Below, piece by piece: positions 14,764-22,620 of a stretch of DNA of 24,850 bases. This DNA comes from an uncultured Eubacteriales bacterium. GTDB taxonomy: Bacteria > Bacillota > Clostridia > Oscillospirales > CAG-272. The translations under genes were made by a program, and so were the position numbers. Position 1 is the first letter of the stretch, and the number at the start of each line of letters is the position of its first letter. The notes under the pieces are model-generated. The model saw only the letters and a list, made by a program, of their open reading frames with translations. It was not told where the DNA came from and made no database searches. The stretch is taken from contig USMO01000003.1 in the NCBI GenBank assembly GCA_900555785.1, positions 1 through 24,850 of the forward strand, in the 5' to 3' direction.

Positions 14764-17700
14764 ATGAAAAAACGCAGAAATCGTTGGATTGCATGTTGTT
14801 TGTTCCTCTCGCTCCTCATCAGCCTGTTTCCGCTAAGCGCTTTTGCGCAACAGAGTACCGCTGACATCACCACCAGCGAAACCGAGCCTGCTTCACCTGG
14901 CTTTTCCGAACCCGATTCGATTGAAGAAATTCAACCGACCCTCCCACAGACCGCAACCGAAATCCCATCCCGAAGAGAACGGAATGTAAAGCATTTCGAC
15001 TTTGGAAACGGGATATACCAAGCAATCTCCTACGGTAGCCCGGTACACCGCATGGATGCAAACGGGAACTGGCAGGACATCGACAACCGCTTGTTGCCGG
15101 ATGCGGACAACGCGCTGCAATACGCAACCGCGGACGGAAGAATCCGCGTAGCAAAGCAGTCTCCGATGCTGATTTTGAATGAAAACGGCTATCGGATTGG
15201 AATGCAACCGACCTCGACCGTCGCGATTCGGATGCAGAACGCCGAAATTCAAAACCACGATGAGCTTCCGCAAAGCCTGACCAGAAACGCTACGGAGCTC
15301 GGGCGGGTATCGAATACCACAACCGTCCGCTACCGGGACCTGTATCCGTCAGTTGACCTTGAGTATATACTGGATGGTGATGACATCAAGGAGAATATCA
15401 TTGTCAACGCACCGACAGACCGGTATACCTATCTGTTTGATCTTGCATTGGAAGGATTGGTGCCGGAGCTGACAGACGACGGAGAGATTCTGCTGCGCGA
15501 TGCAAAAACAGATGATGAGATGTACCGGATTCCAGCTCCGTATATGTATGATGCGGACGGGAACACTTCACAGGCGGTACACTATGAGCTGGCGGGGCAG
15601 GATGGCATGTATCAGCTCTTGGTTACTGCAGACGCCAACTGGATTAACGCCAAGGACCGAGCCTTCCCGGTAACCATTGACCCGACGATACGGGCACAGG
15701 ATTTCTGGGACACCCACATTGCCAAACCTACCCCGAACGGAAATTACGGGACGGAAACGGCACTATGGATTAGCGGCAGCGAGATTGTCTTCATTCGGGC
15801 ACAATCCTTTACCATTCCGTCTCATGCGGTAATCACCTCCGCAAAGCTGACCATATATTATTACTATGTCGATTACGTTGCCAGCGGCGGATTGACCGCA
15901 GGGGCATATCAGGTGATGCACAGCTGGTCCGAAACGGGCAGCCAGGGCTTGACATGGAATATAGCAAAGCCGGATACGACAGAATATATTGGTGCAACCT
16001 GCCTGGACAGCGCGTATCTGTCAGGCTCAAACGGAGCCTATTTGAGCAGCCCTAAGCCGGTTTCCTTTGACATTACAGATGCCGCAAATGCATGGAAACG
16101 CAATTCGGGTTCAAACTACGGAATTGCGCTGAAATACCTTTCCGGTACGAACAGCTCTGTTTCCCTGTGGTCCTATGAAGCAGGCAGCACATACCGGGCG
16201 TATTTTACCATCACATACCGGGAATCGACCATTTCAAACAAGACATACCGAATCAAAAATGCTCTGACACAAAAATATCTTGATGTTCGGGGCGGTGGAG
16301 TTGCAACCGGTACGCCGATACAGCAATGGACCGGCAATTCGTCAACAAGAAATCAGATCTTCAAAATCACCAGCCTTGGCATGCATGGGGATGATGAGTC
16401 CAACTATTACAGCATCCGGGCTATGACCAATTCGAGCAAGGGGCTTTATGCACCTCTGTCCGGAAGCAATCGGAATGTCACCACGCTCCACATGCAGACA
16501 ACAGATGACTGGTCGATTCCGTATTCGCTATGTTGGGTAATTGAAAAGCACGGCGATTATTACCGCATTCGCAACGGAAGCGCAAGCAGTGACCGTTATC
16601 TGACTGCACCCTTGCAGATTGACGACGGGCTGGAGATTGTTACCGGAAGCTATTTGGCAGGAAGGTCCGATTGGATTCTGGAGGAATGTACAGAGACCTA
16701 TAACGGGGCTGCCATTTCCAACTTCACCAGTATGCTGAATGTTGGTGAAACCTACCATTTCGATTCCTACATGTATAGCTCCAAAATCGGTGTCAACGGT
16801 CCGACAACCTATTTGGTGCGAAATGAGGACGGCACCACAACGGATAAAGCAACGATTGATGCAACAACCGGCGTGATTACCGCGTTAAAGTCCGGGACGA
16901 TTAAGGTTGGTGTCACATACGCAGGCGCACCGTATATTTGGTATTGGAAGATTACAATCCATGAATCCATGGAGGGTACCTATTTCCTGAGAAGCGGGCA
17001 CTATAATAAGTATATGCAGGTAGACAATGACGAAGCGCCTTCGTATTCCCGCGATGGGGCAGTCATTGAGCAATGGACTTTTGACGGTGGAAATTATCAA
17101 AAATGGAATATTGCTTATGTCAGCTGCGGATACTATAAAATACTGTCTGCAATCAACGGATATGCCATCACGGTTCCTCCCGGAGACGAAACCAACGAGG
17201 ATGTCTGTCTGGTATTGAAGCCGGATGAAGGGAGCGCAAATCAGCTGTGGCGGATTACGCAAACGACGCACGGGTACTATAAGATCAAAGCCAAGTCATC
17301 CGAAGACTATACAAGCAAGGATTTGGTTATGCGTGTCAATACCAAAGGTCTGCATACGGAAAACGGCTTAAACATCATGCAGATGCCGTATACAGATGAT
17401 ACAAATTATGTGGATGAGTGGGAGATGACGAAATACCACAATATAATACAATTAGAGGCACAGGAGCAATCGAGTTGGTGCTGGGCTGCTTCTGCCAGAA
17501 TGTCAAGTTATAACTACATTGTGCCATCGGTTTCTCAAGCTTCCGTTGCAGTATATATTAAGCTTGGAATTGAGACGAAAACACCTACCTCTAATCAAAT
17601 AACGCAAGCTAATGATGGTGCATCTATAAATGAAACTAAAAATGCAATAGAGTACATATTGTCTTCTAATAATGGGTATGGTCGTTATGAAATATATAGT

Positions 17701-18027
17701 GAGCAAAACTTGAGAACATTACTTGACAACGGAAATCCTGTGATCGTTCTTCGGGGATGGTATAATTCCAGCAAAATTAGAGGCGGAGGTCATTATACAA
17801 TAATATACGACTATTATTGGGATTCGACAAATGGTATTTATCTTTATAAGATATATGATCCATTACCTGAAAATATAGGTAGTGCATATGATCGGTCTTA
17901 TCAATCAATCTGTAATGGAAGAAATCCGGCATTTGCATCGGACATTACTGATACTGGAGTGTGGGAAGGAATTGTTGTTTACAAAAAAAGTGTTTATCAG
18001 GATACAATATCCTCGCCTTCTCCGTAA
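14764..18027 (+). CDS. Secreted multidomain papain-like cysteine peptidase with lectin modules
   Basis: This 1087-residue protein starts at ATG 14764 after AAGGAAGG. Domains in order: signal peptide (1-28, cut after AFA), a region with DIDNRLLPD and DLYPSVDLEYI near 105-205 typical of Gram-positive wall-associated/YD-type proteins, a DNRLRE-like module (about 310-485, THIAKPTPNGNYGTETALW), a ricin-type beta-trefoil (about 494-640, QQW near 520), a Big2-like Ig module (about 650-733), a second beta-trefoil (about 738-890) and a C-terminal papain-like peptidase of AvrRpt2/C39 type. Catalytic residues visible: oxyanion Gln900, Cys906 in SSWCWAAS, His1010 in GGGHYTIIYDYY, Asp1032 in YDPLPE. From about 17440 the DNA turns AT-rich, so the peptidase domain seems acquired separately. 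It probably acts on the cell surface or on competitors or host targets; substrate unknown. Confidence 0.8.
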   Translation: MKKRRNRWIACCLFLSLLISLFPLSAFAQQSTADITTSETEPASPGFSEPDSIEEIQPTLPQTATEIPSRRERNVKHFDFGNGIYQAISYGSPVHRMDANGNWQDIDNRLLPDADNALQYATADGRIRVAKQSPMLILNENGYRIGMQPTSTVAIRMQNAEIQNHDELPQSLTRNATELGRVSNTTTVRYRDLYPSVDLEYILDGDDIKENIIVNAPTDRYTYLFDLALEGLVPELTDDGEILLRDAKTDDEMYRIPAPYMYDADGNTSQAVHYELAGQDGMYQLLVTADANWINAKDRAFPVTIDPTIRAQDFWDTHIAKPTPNGNYGTETALWISGSEIVFIRAQSFTIPSHAVITSAKLTIYYYYVDYVASGGLTAGAYQVMHSWSETGSQGLTWNIAKPDTTEYIGATCLDSAYLSGSNGAYLSSPKPVSFDITDAANAWKRNSGSNYGIALKYLSGTNSSVSLWSYEAGSTYRAYFTITYRESTISNKTYRIKNALTQKYLDVRGGGVATGTPIQQWTGNSSTRNQIFKITSLGMHGDDESNYYSIRAMTNSSKGLYAPLSGSNRNVTTLHMQTTDDWSIPYSLCWVIEKHGDYYRIRNGSASSDRYLTAPLQIDDGLEIVTGSYLAGRSDWILEECTETYNGAAISNFTSMLNVGETYHFDSYMYSSKIGVNGPTTYLVRNEDGTTTDKATIDATTGVITALKSGTIKVGVTYAGAPYIWYWKITIHESMEGTYFLRSGHYNKYMQVDNDEAPSYSRDGAVIEQWTFDGGNYQKWNIAYVSCGYYKILSAINGYAITVPPGDETNEDVCLVLKPDEGSANQLWRITQTTHGYYKIKAKSSEDYTSKDLVMRVNTKGLHTENGLNIMQMPYTDDTNYVDEWEMTKYHNIIQLEAQEQSSWCWAASARMSSYNYIVPSVSQASVAVYIKLGIETKTPTSNQITQANDGASINETKNAIEYILSSNNGYGRYEIYSEQNLRTLLDNGNPVIVLRGWYNSSKIRGGGHYTIIYDYYWDSTNGIYLYKIYDPLPENIGSAYDRSYQSICNGRNPAFASDITDTGVWEGIVVYKKSVYQDTISSPSP

Positions 18028-18108
18028 TTTGCTGTAAGATTACTGGATTTTAAATTATATGCTCAAAGCCAAGTTTTTACATATTTTAAGAAGGGAGAGC
18101 CCAATTAT

Positions 18109-18978
18109 ATGAAATTAAATAAAAGGATAACAGTAGGATTGGCGTTTGTGTTCGTATTTGCGTTATTTAGCTTTTCAGTTTTTGCTGTTAAAGAGGAAAA
18201 AAATGTTATGGATAAAAACGTTACGGGAATTGTGAATGCTCAATTGTCTGAAATGGAACGCTCTGCTTTTCAAACTTCTGGACTCCCTGGAATGACGATT
18301 GATAAATCAACCGATTTCGAATTTCCAATTTTGAAGGTTTACAACGAATTGTTTAACTCGACTGTTGGAAAAAAATTAGAGGAGAGATTGATTGATTCTA
18401 ATGCGCAGTGTTCTGAGGAAACGTTCACAGATTATATTATAATGGGAGATACGCCATACATGGCTCGCATCATGCACCATTCTCCAGGCGAAGTAACCGC
18501 TCTAACATTTGATAAAAGGTATAATAATTCTGAAATTCCAACATATGTTCAAGATCTTTCAAATCCATTAAAAGATATTGTAACGAATCAAGACTGTCAG
18601 TTGGAGGGTATCTATTGTTTTGACGCTAACTCTTCGCACCAAGGAACTGCCGTTTATATAAAAACCAATCAAGGCGTGTATGTAAAGTTTTATGAAAATA
18701 CAACGTCAAGCGCCAAGGTGTTTTCCGAAGAGGAGTTCAGAAACATGGCAGATGCATATTATGAGTATTTGACATCATATGAACACAATTATAATGAAAA
18801 AGGCGAGGCTCTTGGTGGAAACAATATTAGTTTTCTCTCATTTATTCAGGTTCCCGATAATTCTGTCAAATCTGATTCCCGGATACAAAAAGCATGCATA
18901 ATCTCCGGCACTATTGGTTTTACACTCTTTTTAATTGGAGGAATTATTATCTTCAGAAAAAGGAAAAAAGCTCACTAA
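18109..18978 (+). CDS. Membrane-anchored exterior protein, possible partner of the peptidase
   Basis: This 289-residue protein starts at ATG 18109 after AAGGGAGAG, 81 bases past the peptidase gene. Residues 1-26 are a signal peptide (core VGLAFVFVFALFSFSVFA). About 230 exterior residues follow, with three cysteines and no known motif. One C-terminal span (IISGTIGFTLFLIGGIIIF) precedes a basic tail, RKRKKAH. The protein thus faces outside and stays on the producing cell. Its AT-rich DNA matches that of the peptidase domain before it, so both were probably gained together. An inhibitor/immunity protein or a membrane substrate of the peptidase are possible roles. No family is recognised. Confidence 0.65.
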   Translation: MKLNKRITVGLAFVFVFALFSFSVFAVKEEKNVMDKNVTGIVNAQLSEMERSAFQTSGLPGMTIDKSTDFEFPILKVYNELFNSTVGKKLEERLIDSNAQCSEETFTDYIIMGDTPYMARIMHHSPGEVTALTFDKRYNNSEIPTYVQDLSNPLKDIVTNQDCQLEGIYCFDANSSHQGTAVYIKTNQGVYVKFYENTTSSAKVFSEEEFRNMADAYYEYLTSYEHNYNEKGEALGGNNISFLSFIQVPDNSVKSDSRIQKACIISGTIGFTLFLIGGIIIFRKRKKAH

Positions 18979-19102
18979 CTTTAAGATTTAAGAACTCTTG
19001 TAAATAACCGGAGAAAAAATAAAAAGTTATTTTGCAAAGTTCTTCTTGGTAACCTCGGATAATTTGGGCAGATTAATTTTTGACCTTTAAAGTTTTATCA
19101 TC

Positions 19103-19145
19103 GCCCCTGACTGCAGACCCACTGCAGTCAGGGGCAACGCTTTTT
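19103..19145 (+). terminator. Terminator of the peptidase cassette
   Basis: A perfect 14-bp stem (19103-19116 with 19122-19135, loop accca) is followed by aacgcttttt. It ends the plus-strand cassette and separates it from convergent gene A copy 2. The region 18979-19102 is AT-rich and holds no gene that I can support. Confidence 0.8.
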
Positions 19146-19195
19146 ATAATGGCGATAGACTATAACCCAGAAAACCGCAGACGAAAGCGGTTGCG

Positions 19196-19900
19196 TCATT
19201 CCTCCTCCCGTGCAATCGAGCGCATAGACAGCTCGATGATCTTTTCGAGGAGCGCCTTGTCCGACTTCCTGGAGGGCTTGACCTGCGCCGTGTAGACCGT
19301 CTCGTCCTCGTCCAGACTGACCACGCTGTAAGTGAAGCCGGAGGCGGTAATCTTTCCCTTTTCGTCCTTCATCGAGTAAGGCTTTCTCCAAAGCTCCACG
19401 GAATCCGCACCGTTGAACACGATGTCCAGAAGATCGTACCCTCCGGCATCGGTCGAGACGAGAGACACGCGAACCTTGCGCCCACGCAACAGTCCCACGA
19501 CGAAATAGCCCCAGTACTTCTGGCGGCGCTCCTTGGATATGAACTTTTCCCGATACACCAGAACCCCGGTGTTCTCCATGTCGGTCAGCTCGCCGGAATC
19601 CATGTCATCGAAATCCAAAGAATCGGCATCCTCTGCATCGTCAGCGCCGACCTTCCCGACCAACGCCGAACCGCCGACCGTTTCGTCAATCTCCGCCGCA
19701 TCGGAAGGATTCAGACCGGCAGAACCGGCTTTTCCGTCAACCTCCGCCGAGCCGGACTTCCCGCCACTGACAAGGGATTTGAAAGCACTGCCATCCAAGC
19801 CCTTTCCGACCTCCGAGCCAGCCCGCTCCAAGCCGACCTCCGCGACCGTCTCCATGCCCTGATCCATCCCCTTAACCGATTCCGTAACCTTTTGTGCCAT
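19196..19900 (-). CDS. Gene A, copy 2
   Basis: Start choice (ATG 19900 behind AAAGGAGGT) and domain plan are as in copy 1: helical N-terminal part, acidic linker, beta-rich C-terminal domain of about 120 residues. Differences from copy 1 are Leu for Met in GYFVVGLLRG, and Glu and Thr in DEDETVYTAQ. It is convergent with the peptidase cassette and is the last gene before the right 26-bp repeat. A short gcgg/ccgc hairpin (about 19174-19193) after the stop may terminate it. Upstream of both copies the first 55 or so bases are nearly the same, so both are probably expressed from equivalent signals, though no consensus -35/-10 pair is obvious. Confidence 0.7.
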   Translation of the reverse strand: MAQKVTESVKGMDQGMETVAEVGLERAGSEVGKGLDGSAFKSLVSGGKSGSAEVDGKAGSAGLNPSDAAEIDETVGGSALVGKVGADDAEDADSLDFDDMDSGELTDMENTGVLVYREKFISKERRQKYWGYFVVGLLRGRKVRVSLVSTDAGGYDLLDIVFNGADSVELWRKPYSMKDEKGKITASGFTYSVVSLDEDETVYTAQVKPSRKSDKALLEKIIELSMRSIAREEE

Positions 19901-19979
19901 TTTTGCAATGACCTCCTTTGATTTTTTCTGTCCTGCAACCCAAACGCGGTTGTAGTGACACACCTATTGTAACACAACA

Positions 19980-20005
19980 GAAAAAAGAAAAATATTTTTG
20001 CGAAA
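19980..20005 (+). repeat. Right copy of the 26-bp direct repeat (attR-like)
   Basis: Identical to 3154-3179. It lies between gene A copy 2 and the -35 box of the tRNA-Arg promoter (starting 20010), so integration here would leave the tRNA gene and its promoter whole. Confidence 0.7.
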
Positions 20006-20009
20006 GGGC

Positions 20010-20038
20010 TTGACAAACCAAGCCGTTTGTGGTATACT
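20010..20038 (+). promoter_or_regulatory. Promoter of tRNA-Arg
   Basis: TTGACA (20010-20015) and TATACT (20033-20038) are 17 bases apart, with the mature tRNA beginning 26 bases after the -10 box. Confidence 0.85.
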
Positions 20039-20064
20039 TTATAAGTGCCGATGAGGCGACCTTT

Positions 20065-20141
20065 GCGGCGTTAGCTCAGCTGGATAGAGTGTTTGGCTAC
20101 GAACCAAAAGGTCGGGGGTTCGAGTCCCTTACGCCGCGCCA
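20065..20141 (+). tRNA. tRNA-Arg (anticodon ACG)
   Basis: The 77-base gene folds as a full cloverleaf: acceptor GCGGCGT with ACGCCGC, D-arm TTAGCTCAGCTGGATAGAG, anticodon stem TTTGG/CCAAA with loop CTACGAA (anticodon ACG at 20099-20101), T-loop TTCGAGT, discriminator G and encoded CCA. ACG, read as ICG after deamination, decodes CGU, CGC and CGA. The gene is a single transcription unit with its own promoter and terminator. Confidence 0.95.
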
Positions 20142-20142
20142 A

Positions 20143-20181
20143 CAAAAAGCCACTTGCTGTTTATGCAGGTGGCTTTTTGTT
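20143..20181. terminator. Terminator of tRNA-Arg
   Basis: A 15-bp stem with one G-U-type mismatch (20143-20157 with 20165-20179) has an A-run before and a T-run inside and after the 3' arm. It begins 2 bases after the CCA end. Confidence 0.85.
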
Positions 20182-20187
20182 GTTTGC

Positions 20188-20552
20188 GCCGAGATGACAC
20201 GGCGGGCTATTCGGGGTGTGAGCGATACGGTTTATATCCGTCTTAGATCGTGCCGGTTAACCCGTATCAGCCACAAACCGCCCCGCCGAGCGAAGCAAAG
20301 GCGGGAACCCCTGAGGCACCGCTCCAAATCCCGCGTAGGGTCCTCCTTCGAAGCGGGCTCCTAAGGAGCCCGAAACTTCACCGCAAAGGGCAACCGATAG
20401 TAGCACGTAACAATTCCGTACCACCTACACGGTTGCCCTTTGCAGTGAAGTTCTTGGGGTTCTTAGAAATTGGATTGCCCGCAATCCAATTTTCCCTTCA
20501 TCCGAAAGAAGCCCCCTAAGCGGGGTTCGGGGCGGAGCCCCGAGGTCTTCAC
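20188..20552. repeat. Hairpin-rich noncoding repeat region beside tyrS
   Basis: The stretch contains no credible gene. It holds gatacgg/ccgtatc (20224-20230, 20265-20271), a perfect 8-bp hairpin (20354-20372), a 21-bp stem with one mismatch (20376-20396 with 20430-20450), and a block that starts gttcttggggttcttag (20450-20466) and ends ggttcggggcggagccccg then aggtcttcac (20524-20552). The last block recurs at 22621-22694 with a different inner hairpin. It overlaps the tyrS stop codon and may also stop its transcript. It looks like a dispersed REP/MITE-type element. Confidence 0.65.
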
Positions 20553-21775
20553 CCCTTCAGTTCGCCAACGTAATACTTCTTTTTTCCGCGGCGAACGACC
20601 AGGTATTTGCCATCGATGCACAGCGCGGGGGTGATTTCCAGCGCGGGGTCCTTTACGACATCGCCGTTGAGGGACAGCGCACCGTTGGAGAGGAACTCCC
20701 GGGCTTCGCGCTTGGACGTGCAGATGCCGGAGGCGACCAGAACGTCAATCAGCGCACCGCCGGCCGTTTCAAAGTGCGGCACGTTCCGCAGACCTGCCAG
20801 CAGATCGTGCGGCGGGATGTCCTTGATCTCGCCTGCAAACAGATGCTCGCTGATTTTCACAGCCTCTTCGTAAGCGCCGGCGCCGTGCAGGTCGGTCAGA
20901 ATCTGCTCTGCCAGCGCCTTCTGCGCAATCCGCTTCTCCGGCTCGGCGTTGTGGCGCGCTTCAATGTCCTCAATCTCCTCGCGGGAGAGGAAAGTCAGCC
21001 GCTTGAGGTAGTCAATCACCTTGCTGTCCTCGGCGTTGATCAGGAACTGGTACAGCTCGTAGGAACTGGTCTTGTTCTTGTCCAGCCAGACCGCGTTGCC
21101 CTCGCTCTTGCCGAACTTGTTGCCGTGCGAATCGGTGACAAGCGGCATGGTCAGCGCATAAACTTCGTCGCCCGTCGTTTTGCGGATCAGCTCAATGCCG
21201 GTGGTAATGTTGCCCCATTGGTCGGAACCGGCAACCTGCAGATCAACCCCACGATGCTCATGCAGGTACTTGAAATCCAAGCCCTGAATCAGCATGTAGG
21301 AGAACTCCGCATAGGAAATGCCGCTCTCCATCTGCCGCTTCACGTGGTCCTTGCTCAGCATGTAGCCTACATTGATATGCTTGCCGTAATCGCGGAAGAA
21401 ATCGATGATGGTGATGTCCTTCACCCAGTCGTAGTTGTTCACCACCTCGTAGGGGAAAATCTTCTGCAGCTGCGTCTTGAGCGCATCGAAGTTCTTCATC
21501 ACCGTGTCGCGATCGGAGAGCTTGCGCTCTACGGTCCCGCGCGGGTCACCGATCAGGCCGGTTGCCATACCGACCAGCAGCAGCGGGGTGTGCCCGGCCG
21601 CTGCAAGCCTGCGGGTAATCAGGAAAGAGGAATAATGCCCGAGGTGCAGGCTGTCCGCTGTGGGGTCGGTGCCGATATAAAAGGTCATTCCCCCTGCGTT
21701 GAGCTTGTCGATCAGGTCCGGGCTGGAAATATCCTGAATCAGCCCGCGCCATTTCAGGTCCTCGTAAAGTGTCAT
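20549..21775 (-). CDS. tyrS: Tyrosyl-tRNA synthetase
   Basis: This 408-residue class I synthetase joins tyrosine to tRNA-Tyr in the cytoplasm. Visible landmarks are YIGTDPTADSLHLGHYSS with the HIGH-type HLGH (44-47), the tyrosine-pocket motifs YMLIQGLDF and VAGSDQWGNI, the KMSKS-type KFGKS (220-224), and a C-terminal S4 RNA-binding domain (from about 342, VLVASGICTSKREAREFLSN). Length is as usual for bacterial TyrS. The longer upstream frame is not real: ATG 21775 follows GAAAGGA and a promoter at 21813-21841. The leader is only about 35 bases, so there is no room for the T-box riboswitch often found before this gene in Bacillota. It is divergent from the HAD phosphatase gene. Confidence 0.97.
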   Translation of the reverse strand: MTLYEDLKWRGLIQDISSPDLIDKLNAGGMTFYIGTDPTADSLHLGHYSSFLITRRLAAAGHTPLLLVGMATGLIGDPRGTVERKLSDRDTVMKNFDALKTQLQKIFPYEVVNNYDWVKDITIIDFFRDYGKHINVGYMLSKDHVKRQMESGISYAEFSYMLIQGLDFKYLHEHRGVDLQVAGSDQWGNITTGIELIRKTTGDEVYALTMPLVTDSHGNKFGKSEGNAVWLDKNKTSSYELYQFLINAEDSKVIDYLKRLTFLSREEIEDIEARHNAEPEKRIAQKALAEQILTDLHGAGAYEEAVKISEHLFAGEIKDIPPHDLLAGLRNVPHFETAGGALIDVLVASGICTSKREAREFLSNGALSLNGDVVKDPALEITPALCIDGKYLVVRRGKKKYYVGELKG

Positions 21776-21812
21776 CGTTTTGATCCTTTCTGTTTGTTGC
21801 TTTGTTACCCTT

Positions 21813-21841
21813 ATTGTATCACAAAACACCGCATTCGTCAA
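21813..21841 (-). promoter_or_regulatory. Promoter of tyrS
   Basis: On the minus strand TTGACG (21841-21836) and TACAAT (21818-21813) are 17 bases apart. It lies back to back with the promoter of the HAD gene. Confidence 0.8.
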
Positions 21842-21869
21842 GATTTTTCGCAAAGAAAAAAGCGCTGCC

Positions 21870-21898
21870 TTGACTTTCCTCCCTTTTTGTGGTATACT
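21870..21898 (+). promoter_or_regulatory. Promoter of the HAD phosphatase gene
   Basis: TTGACT (21870-21875) and TATACT (21893-21898) are 17 bases apart; GAGGAAATGGC precedes the ATG at 21932. Confidence 0.8.
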
Positions 21899-21931
21899 GT
21901 TACCGAAAGTTACCCGAAAAGAGGAAATGGC

Positions 21932-22588
21932 ATGATTAAGGCAGTTCTTTTTGATTTTGACGGAACCATTGCAAACACCATCCCCGCCATCCGTGAGGGC
22001 GTGAACAACACCATGCGGCGCTGCGGCTATCCCGAGCACAGCTATGAGGATATCCTTGCCTTTATCAATCACGGCGCGCGAGAGCTGATCCGCCAGGCAA
22101 TGCCCGCCCCCGACTGCGAGGACCCTGCCACGGTCGACCGTGTGCTGCAGGAATACAACACGCAGTACGGCTTGGTCTATGACCACACGCGGGAAGCCTA
22201 CCCCGGCGTTGCCGAGCTGATTGACCGGCTGCACCGCGCAGGCTCCCGGATCGGAGTCCTTTCGAACAAGCAGGACGAATTTGTGCAAAAACTCTCGCGG
22301 CAGGTGCTCCTCCCCGGCTCTTTTGACGCCGCACACGGGGTCGGTCCCGGGCAGCCGCCAAAGCCTGACCCGTTCCTGCCCGCGCTGATTGCCCGAGAAC
22401 TTGGCGTCTCCCCTGCCGACTGCGCAATGGTCGGCGACAGCGATGTAGATATTGCAACCGCCCGCAATGCCGGCATGCTGCATATCGGCGTCGATTGGGG
22501 TTACCGCGACGCCGCCTTCCTGCGTGCCCACGGTGCAACCAATATCGCACATACCCCCGAAGAAATCGAAATATTTGTGAAAGGCTAA
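21932..22588 (+). CDS. HAD-family hydrolase, phosphoglycolate phosphatase-like
   Basis: This 218-residue protein has all four HAD motifs: I, LFDFDGTIANT with nucleophile Asp8 and acid Asp10; II, VLSNK near 109-113; III, PKPDP with Lys144; IV, MVGDSDVDIATARNAG near 166-181. A helical C1 cap lies between motifs I and II (HGARELIRQAM), as in Gph and PpaX. The enzymes remove phosphate from small molecules such as phosphoglycolate or pyrophosphate; the exact substrate cannot be read from sequence. ATG 21932 follows GAGG and a strong promoter. It has its own promoter opposite tyrS and is followed by a dispersed hairpin repeat. Confidence 0.9.
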   Translation: MIKAVLFDFDGTIANTIPAIREGVNNTMRRCGYPEHSYEDILAFINHGARELIRQAMPAPDCEDPATVDRVLQEYNTQYGLVYDHTREAYPGVAELIDRLHRAGSRIGVLSNKQDEFVQKLSRQVLLPGSFDAAHGVGPGQPPKPDPFLPALIARELGVSPADCAMVGDSDVDIATARNAGMLHIGVDWGYRDAAFLRAHGATNIAHTPEEIEIFVKG

Positions 22589-22620
22589 AGGTAGTACCTT
22601 CCAAAATTCCCTTAGAGCAA

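Larger units (their letters stand above)
3154..20005. mobile_element. Probable integrated inovirus-like element with HUH Rep, DDE integrase and Zot-like ATPase
   Basis: A perfect 26-bp direct repeat (3154-3179 and 19980-20005) encloses about 16.8 kb whose genes are nearly all of mobile-element or unknown type, while both flanks carry chromosomal genes. The contents include a DDE recombinase at the left edge, a rolling-circle initiator, a membrane P-loop ATPase with a Zot-like layout, a large secreted protein with a C-terminal anchor, a 31-aa membrane peptide and an internal duplication with cargo. The right repeat abuts the promoter of tRNA-Arg, a usual integration neighbourhood. Filamentous phages (Inoviridae) carry a Rep, a Zot/pI ATPase, an anchored pIII and tiny coat proteins; some use transposase-like integrases. 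Missing here is a recognisable 50-80 aa major coat protein. The call is inferred from context; a rolling-circle plasmid-like element is the alternative. Confidence 0.55.

Noticed and set aside
3183..20019. Inverted similarity aagtttgtcaatccc (3183-3197) to gggcttgacaaacc (20006-20019)
   Set aside because: Short and imperfect, and the right part is simply the -35 region of the tRNA-Arg promoter outside the direct repeat, so it does not behave as a terminal inverted repeat.
21776..21812. T-box riboswitch before tyrS
   Set aside because: The promoter is only about 40 bases from the start codon, leaving no room for a T-box leader.
20774..21931. Long N-terminal extension in frame with the HAD phosphatase, and the similar extension of tyrS to 22552
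   Set aside because: Each extension runs antisense through the other gene. The consensus promoters and ribosome binding sites at 21870-21934 and 21775-21841 set the true starts.
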